Shown here in pieces: positions 42,101 through 45,882 of a DNA stretch of 45,882 bases. A model generated the notes under the pieces. The model was not told the origin of the DNA and did not search any database. It worked only from the letters and a program-made list of their open reading frames with translations. How positions within the stretch are numbered: the stretch's first letter is position 1; every line of letters starts with the position of its first letter. The stretch lies in assembly GCA_021324045.1 (NCBI GenBank), contig JAJPJV010000023.1, forward strand, positions 104,687-150,568, read 5' to 3'. The stretch is from Actinomycetota bacterium (GTDB taxonomy: Bacteria; Actinomycetota; Acidimicrobiia; Acidimicrobiales; RAAP-2). Both the position numbers and the translations under genes were made by a program.

Positions 42101-42519
42101 ATGGACCATCGCCTCGACGTCATCGACCGGACGGTCGCCAAGACCTATGAGGGTTGCACGCGGTCCAGCGCCGGGCTGGCATCGACGACGTCCATCGCGC
42201 CTACCACGTGCTCCGAGCCGTGCTGCACGCCCTTCGTGACCGGCTCGAGCCGAACGTGGCTGCGCATGTCGCCGCTCAGCTGCCGTTGCTCGTGCGCGGC
42301 CTCTACTACGAGGGTTGGCACCCCGCGAAGACGCCGGAACGGATCTCCTTGGAGGAGTTCCTGGCCCGGGTGGAGCGTGATGCCCTCCTGTCCGGTACGG
42401 GGGTGAGCGCCGAAGCCGCCTCGCGCGCCGTGATCGAGGTGTGCTGGGACGAGCTGGGGCAGGGGACGATGGACCACCTTGTCTCGGTACTCCCAGCTGA
42501 ATTCGCAGTCCTCATTTGA
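42101..42519 (+). pseudogene. DUF2267 protein gene with a single frameshift
   Basis: The frame from ATG 42101 (behind GGAGA) encodes MDHRLDVIDRTVAKTYE, the usual DUF2267 N-terminus. The rest of the domain is in another frame from 42154: HAVQRRAGIDDVHRAYHVL, then LRDRL, AAQLPLLVRGLYYEGW, and GVSAEAASRAV. One missing base near 42151 explains both parts: GAG-GG-TTG in place of GAG-nGG-TTG, where a Trp codon TGG fits the family. Whether this is a true mutation or a sequencing error cannot be told from one sequence. DUF2267 proteins are small helical proteins common in stress-related gene clusters. If read through, the protein would have about 139 residues. Confidence 0.8.
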
Positions 42520-42837
42520 ACGCCCTTCTGGGGCTTCCATTGGCTCCTGGAGACCGCGAGGCTCCGAATGCAGGAGCGCTCCCGGGCTTGACAGCGCAGT
42601 TGCGTTCAGGAATAACTCGCGTGGAGCTGATGCAGGGGGGCTCAGGGGAAGGGGTCACGGCATGAAGTCGGTCCCGGTTATGGCCTTTGGTCAGAGGCAG
42701 TTCCGTTCAGCTGTTCGATGACGAGGTCGAAGAGATTCTCAAGCTCTGCAGGGAGCCGCTGCGATCGGGAAGCCTCTCGGCGGGACCCATCGTGAGCGCT
42801 TCTGATCGGATCCAAACGAGGTCGTGAAGAGCGCGCT
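42520..42837. other. Non-coding region before the MurG remnant
   Basis: About 320 bp without convincing genes or boxes. The missing N-terminal part of the MurG-like gene would be expected here but its glycine-rich loop was not found in any frame. Confidence 0.4.
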
Positions 42838-43858
42838 TTGGACGTGCAGGGCTTTTCGGTGGTGAGACTGAGCGGTCGAGGTCTGCTCCGGTCATGCTCC
42901 TTGGCGCACCTGATGCACAACGTCGGGGCTGTGGCCGGCTTGGTATGGGCTTCATTCGTGGCGCTGGTGGGGTTCCTCTGGTGCCGCCCTCGAGTGGTGG
43001 TGGGCGTTGGCGGGTTCGCGAGCGTGCCGGCGGGCGTCGCGAGCATCGCCCTGAGGATCCCGCTGGTCGTGGTCAACCTCGACGTTGTTCCGGGTCTGGC
43101 CAATCGGATGCTCGCTCGGGTGGCCACGGTGTGCGCTGTTGCGAATCCGAGGACCCGGCTCCCCCGGGCAGTGGTGGCCGGCACTCCGGTGCGCCAGGAG
43201 GTCCTGGCGGTACGCCGCACACCGCTTCGCCGGAGGATCTCTGGGAGCGCTCCGCAACAATCAGGTTGCCTTGTCACTGCTGCAGCGTTGGTCGTTGCGC
43301 GAGGACGTCGCGATGTACCACGTGACGGGTCGCCGTGATTACGAGGAGATGGCCGCAGCCGCGGCAGCCGGATCATGGACTTCAAGCACGACTGCGCAGC
43401 ATGCGGCGGAAGAGACCATGGCGGCCGAGGGTGATGACGCGATAGAGCCGAGGGTGATGACGCGATAGAGGCGTGCTCGCTGTGGCATCGGATGGTGCCC
43501 TTCCAGGATCGCATGGAGCTGCTCTATGAAGCTGCTGACGTGATGGTGTGCCGCCCGGGGCGATGACCGTGGCGGAGCTGGCCGCCGCAGGCGTGCCCTC
43601 GATCCTGGTGCCTCTGGCGGTTCGCTTCGCAACCAGCAGACCCACAACGCGCTCATGCTGCGCTGACGCAGGCGCGGCGGTGGTGGTCCCTGACCCCGAG
43701 TGCGAACCAACACGCATCGAGTCTGTGCTCGCGAACTCCTCGGCAACCCGTCGCAGTTGGAGGCCATGGCGTAGGCGGCTCGTGAGCTCAGCCATCACTT
43801 GGGTCATCGTGACGCCGTGACCCGCCTCGCCGAGCTGGTGTACTCGATCGCGACGCTC
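42838..43858 (+). pseudogene. Remnant of a MurG-like glycosyltransferase
   Basis: Pieces in several frames line up with MurG, which adds N-acetylglucosamine to lipid I. From 42838: RPRVVVGVGGFASVPAGVAS, then VPGLANRMLARVATVCAV and VVAGTPVRQEV. In another frame: GGSLGALRNNQVALSLLQRW and YHVTGRRDYEEM. Further on come VPFQDRMELLYEAADVMVCR, PGAMTVAELAAAGVPSILVPL and a final stretch RDAVTRLAELVYS, interrupted by TAG within LEAMA. The N-terminal glycine-rich loop is missing, a short duplication (GVMTR-type) occurs near 43430-43465, and at least three shifts break the frame. The gene is clearly dead. A housekeeping murG must be elsewhere, so this was an extra copy or an acquired homologue. Confidence 0.85.
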
Positions 43859-43881
43859 AGCTGGCGGTCGGGGACAAGCGT

Positions 43882-44301
43882 TCAGCTGGTTCGGTAATCG
43901 TTCAAGGCGCCGACGACAAAGCTGACGAGCTCGTCAGGAACGAACGAGCGCGTCGACAATTGGAGCTCCAAGGGGACGAGGACCTCACGTTGGATGTCCT
44001 CGAGCGTCCTCCCGCTCATCTCGGCTGCAGCCAGGACGGCTCCCGCAACGAGCTTCAATGCGTAGCGCCACGCCTGCTCCATCGAGACGAGCCCGTCCAC
44101 CTCGTCTTCCTCCAAGAACGCCAGCTGTGCCTCTGAACCATGGGCGATGATGCTGAGCCAGGCCCAGTCTGGTACCGGCCGATGGGCCCGCGTCCAACGT
44201 TCTGGCAGGTGACCCGACAGGAACGCCTCGCACTCCTTGACCAATTCCGTGTTCAGCTCATCGTGCTTGGATGGCCGGTTGCTTGCATGATGCCACCACA
44301 T
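43882..44301 (-). CDS. Conserved-looking soluble protein of unknown function
   Basis: A 139-residue acidic, mostly helical protein. The start is ATG 44301 after GGAGGG with good spacing. The N-terminal part has HDELNTELVKECEAFLSG and RPVPDWAWLSIIAHG; the rest has MEQAWRYALKLVAGAVLAAAE and a final segment FVPDELVSFVVGALNDY. The frame is intact although pseudogenes lie on both sides, which suggests selection. A dormancy-like box (site L) is 58 bp upstream on the same strand. No family could be named. The helical pattern would fit a regulatory or ribosome-associated protein, but that is speculation. Confidence 0.65.
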   Translation of the reverse strand: MWWHHASNRPSKHDELNTELVKECEAFLSGHLPERWTRAHRPVPDWAWLSIIAHGSEAQLAFLEEDEVDGLVSMEQAWRYALKLVAGAVLAAAEMSGRTLEDIQREVLVPLELQLSTRSFVPDELVSFVVGALNDYRTS

Positions 44302-44359
44302 CGAAGACCCTCCTCGGCGTTCTTTCTCCTCATGTTGGAGCGCGCACAACACGGTGTTG

Positions 44360-44375
44360 AAGGGTCGAACGTCAC
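44360..44375 (-). promoter_or_regulatory. Dormancy-type box, site L
   Basis: Minus-strand GTGACGTTCGACCCTT has two mismatches. CAACAT follows after 22 nt. It points to the 43882-44301 gene. Confidence 0.5.
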
Positions 44376-44469
44376 AAGTCCTCCATGCCTCGATGCAGAG
44401 ACGGTGCCACGACGGCGACCGTGACGGGAGGGGGAAGGCGGGCCGTCAAGTGGCCGCCGCGATCGAGGG

Positions 44470-44890
44470 TGGCCACGCACGGTGTCGTCGTAGAGCTCAC
44501 CGTGCTCGAGACAGTGGTGCAAGATGCCGACGAGGCGATTGCCAAGCTGGCGGACGGCCTGGCGATGGCTCTTGCCGCGGCTGCGGAGCTTGTCGTAGTC
44601 GGCGCGGGCTCCGGGCGAGTGGGTGCGGGCGCAGGACGTTCACTGGTCGCACGCGTTGGTGAGGTGTCGGTTCCTTGCATGGCGCGGCGGGGACGAGAAG
44701 TTGCGACCAGATGCCTTGGTGGTCGGCGACGTGGCGGCGTCGTTCTTGCGAGACTTGGCGCTGGCGAACCGAGTTCGGTGATGACCGGCGCCTGTTCCAA
44801 CGCGGAGATCTCGGTGTTGGAGGCCCCGATGGAGGCGACGGCCGAGCGGGCGATCGTGCCGTAGGTCATGGTGAGCGTCGCCGGAGCTTC
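44470..44890 (-). pseudogene. Remnant of an IS110-family transposase
   Basis: The minus strand keeps the C-terminal half of an IS110-type transposase in two frames. From 44869: MTYGTIARSAVASIGASNTEISALEQ, the helical linker before the transposase_20 domain (shown shortened elsewhere). Then in another frame come SAKSRKNDAATSPTTKASG, RHARNRHLTNACDQ, a TGA at 44640-44642 where the family has Trp, and HSPGARADYDKLRSRG, RQAVRQLGNRLVGILHHCLE. The catalytic DEDD N-terminal domain and the ends of the element are missing. It is an old, inactive fragment and shows that this part of the window has received mobile DNA. Confidence 0.85.
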
Positions 44891-45313
44891 AAGGAGTGAT
44901 TCGGCACCTGAATGGATCAGTGCTCGAGGCACGACACCCCACCAGCCGTCCAACTCCTCACCGCCTGGCGGGGCACGCTCTCGCCGTAGAGCTCGAAGCT
45001 CGGGAACGCACAGTGCTCGCCGCCAGGTGGCTCGGAGACCAGCCTCTCACCGGAGGCCGTTCCGCTCCCATTCGGAACACGCTGAGGATCCCCCGGCGAC
45101 CGCCGACGGGTGGATCCCGGGCTCCCCGAACCCACCACGTGAGGGACGCGCAGGAGTACGAACGGACCACGGGACGACAAAACGCTTGGCCCGACCAGCG
45201 ATCCGGAGGGACCGCCTCGGGCCAGCGTCTCGTCGTGTCATTCAGCGAGGTCTTCGCCCGGGCGCAGCTGTTGATGGGCTTCGCGGCGAAGACCTCGGAA
45301 GGCGTGGATCGTC
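44891..45313. other. Non-coding region, nothing recognised
   Basis: About 420 bp on the upstream side of the IS110 fragment. The missing N-terminal half of the transposase was looked for on the minus strand and not found. Open frames here have no recognisable similarity. Confidence 0.4.
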
Positions 45314-45748
45314 TTAGCCGACGATGCGCTCCATGCCTCGATCAGGGCGTTCCGAAGCGGTCTCTCGTCCCAGGGTGGGAAACCAGTGAAGTTGGCCGAG
45401 TTGGTGACGAGATCGCCATTGGGCGATCTCGTGCAGTGTGAGCCCGGCGAAGCTCATCCCCACCCATCCGAGGGCGAAAGCGAACACGGTCCAGCGTTGT
45501 GCGGATCCCGAGGCGCCGACGCCAAAGGCCATGGTGAGGCCTCCGAGGACCAGCATCCCCGCGTCCATCACGCGTTGGATCACTCCGCGAGCGCGGTCGA
45601 GCTGGGCGAGGAGCGTGATCACGATGACGCCGATCCCGAACGCGAAGCCGATCCAGCCGACGACCTTTGGGTGCCAGGTTCGGCTGGCGACCACGACGAA
45701 GCCGCCGAAGAGCGCAAGGACCGCATTGGTGACATATCTGCTGCTCAA
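45314..45748 (-). CDS. Four-helix membrane protein of unknown function under a perfect dormancy box
   Basis: A 144-residue integral membrane protein with about four hydrophobic segments: residues 8-22 (VLALFGGFVVVAS), 29-45 (VVGWIGFAFGIGVIVI), 60-78 (MDAGMLVLGGLTMAFGV) and 84-103 (WTVFAFALGWVGMSFAG). A soluble C-terminus of about 40 residues follows. The start is TTG 45748, placed by AAAGGAGGG; the ATG further upstream at 45775 would precede that ribosome binding site. The pattern is reminiscent of SPW-repeat-type small membrane proteins, but I cannot assign a family. Site M, a perfect box, lies 76 bp upstream. Confidence 0.72.
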   Translation of the reverse strand: MSSRYVTNAVLALFGGFVVVASRTWHPKVVGWIGFAFGIGVIVITLLAQLDRARGVIQRVMDAGMLVLGGLTMAFGVGASGSAQRWTVFAFALGWVGMSFAGLTLHEIAQWRSRHQLGQLHWFPTLGRETASERPDRGMERIVG

Positions 45749-45823
45749 CGTGCCCTCCTTTCTGGTCTCGCGCACATGGTCCAGTGCGACGCGCCCAGCT
45801 TGGCCTTGTCGCTCCTAAAGTGT

Positions 45824-45839
45824 TAGGGCCGAAGGTCCC
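45824..45839 (-). promoter_or_regulatory. Dormancy-type box, site M (perfect match)
   Basis: Minus-strand GGGACCTTCGGCCCTA matches at every fixed position; CAAGCT follows after 21 nt. It drives the 45314-45748 gene, with an expected leader of about 40 nt. Confidence 0.75.
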
Positions 45840-45882
45840 AGTCGCCACTGGATGATCCCGATGTGGACCAGGTGTCCCGGAG

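Noticed and set aside
44917-45441. Open frames on both strands upstream of the IS110 fragment
   Set aside because: They do not match the IS110 N-terminal DEDD domain or any other known protein and have low-complexity composition.
1-45882. CRISPR arrays, tRNA or rRNA genes, phage genes
   Set aside because: No regularly spaced repeats, no tRNA-like T-loop cloverleafs, no rRNA segments and no phage structural genes were noticed on reading both strands.

Overview
This 45.9 kb window is visibly GC-rich, uses many GTG starts and one TTG start, and packs genes into translationally coupled operons with ATGA or GTGA overlaps. The gene families (DUF1707, DUF1918, DUF2267, tandem universal stress proteins, class II NrdZ, HAD-GH65 fusion, baeRF, neocarzinostatin-like and TIG secreted proteins) point to a member of the Actinomycetota, possibly an uncultured Acidimicrobiia-like lineage. 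The class-level placement is inference. No rRNA, tRNA, CRISPR array or replication origin was seen.

The most striking observation is that the window looks like a dormancy or hypoxia island. At least eleven protein families of the Mycobacterium tuberculosis DosR regulon occur here: HPF, DUF1918, NrdZ, phosphoribosyltransferase-hydrolase fusion, nicotinate phosphoribosyltransferase, Usp, HAD-GH65, Hsp20, two-CBS protein, Rv2629-type baeRF and RtcB. Thirteen copies of one 16-bp motif, close to GGGACNTTNGNCCCTA, sit upstream of the transcription units. It is the same 14-bp core as the DosR box (GGGACTWWAGTCCC). In 12 of 13 copies a NANNNT hexamer lies 21-22 nt downstream, as expected for an activator bound next to the -35 position.

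Layout. 1-2655: an ABC permease fragment, then a DUF1707 protein coupled to a divergent PGK-like protein (all minus). 2999-5586: a decayed MFS gene coupled to an intact YbhN/LPG-synthase-like membrane protein. 5555-8461: a minus-strand envelope operon of membrane-anchored PDZ protease, neocarzinostatin-like secreted protein and TIG-domain protein. 8641-11431: a decayed MFS transporter behind a small unknown protein, and a divergent zinc-ribbon protein. 11544-14257: a glycogen-debranching-type glucosidase and an adenosine-specific kinase. 14322-22573: a minus-strand block of HAD-GH65 phosphorylase, tandem Usp, NAD synthetase, GT4 glycosyltransferase and nicotinate phosphoribosyltransferase. 22734-28702: three small proteins, then Hsp20, PolX and an ACP-FAAL-acyltransferase fusion. 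28880-32915: nicotinamidase-like enzyme, RtcB ligase, phosphoribosyltransferase-hydrolase fusion and a small membrane protein.

32937-35762 holds a TPP riboswitch that directly precedes a baeRF release-factor-like protein and a multidomain ribosome hibernation factor, the whole unit being headed by a dormancy box. 35792-37313 has a TANGO2/NRDE protein, a perfect palindrome and a stretch rich in hairpins that may be a structured RNA. 37314-41866 is the operon DUF1918, CBS, Hsp20, DnaJ, NrdZ. 42101-45839 is partly decayed (frameshifted DUF2267, MurG remnant, IS110 remnant) but keeps two intact minus-strand genes of unknown function, each with its own box.

Taken together the genes would let a cell stop translation and protect ribosomes (HPF, baeRF, RtcB), keep NAD and dNTP supply without oxygen (nicotinamidase, NAPRT, NadE, oxygen-independent NrdZ), mobilise storage sugars (debranching enzyme, GH65) and protect proteins (two Hsp20, DnaJ). 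The regulator itself (DosR/DosS-like) is not in the window.
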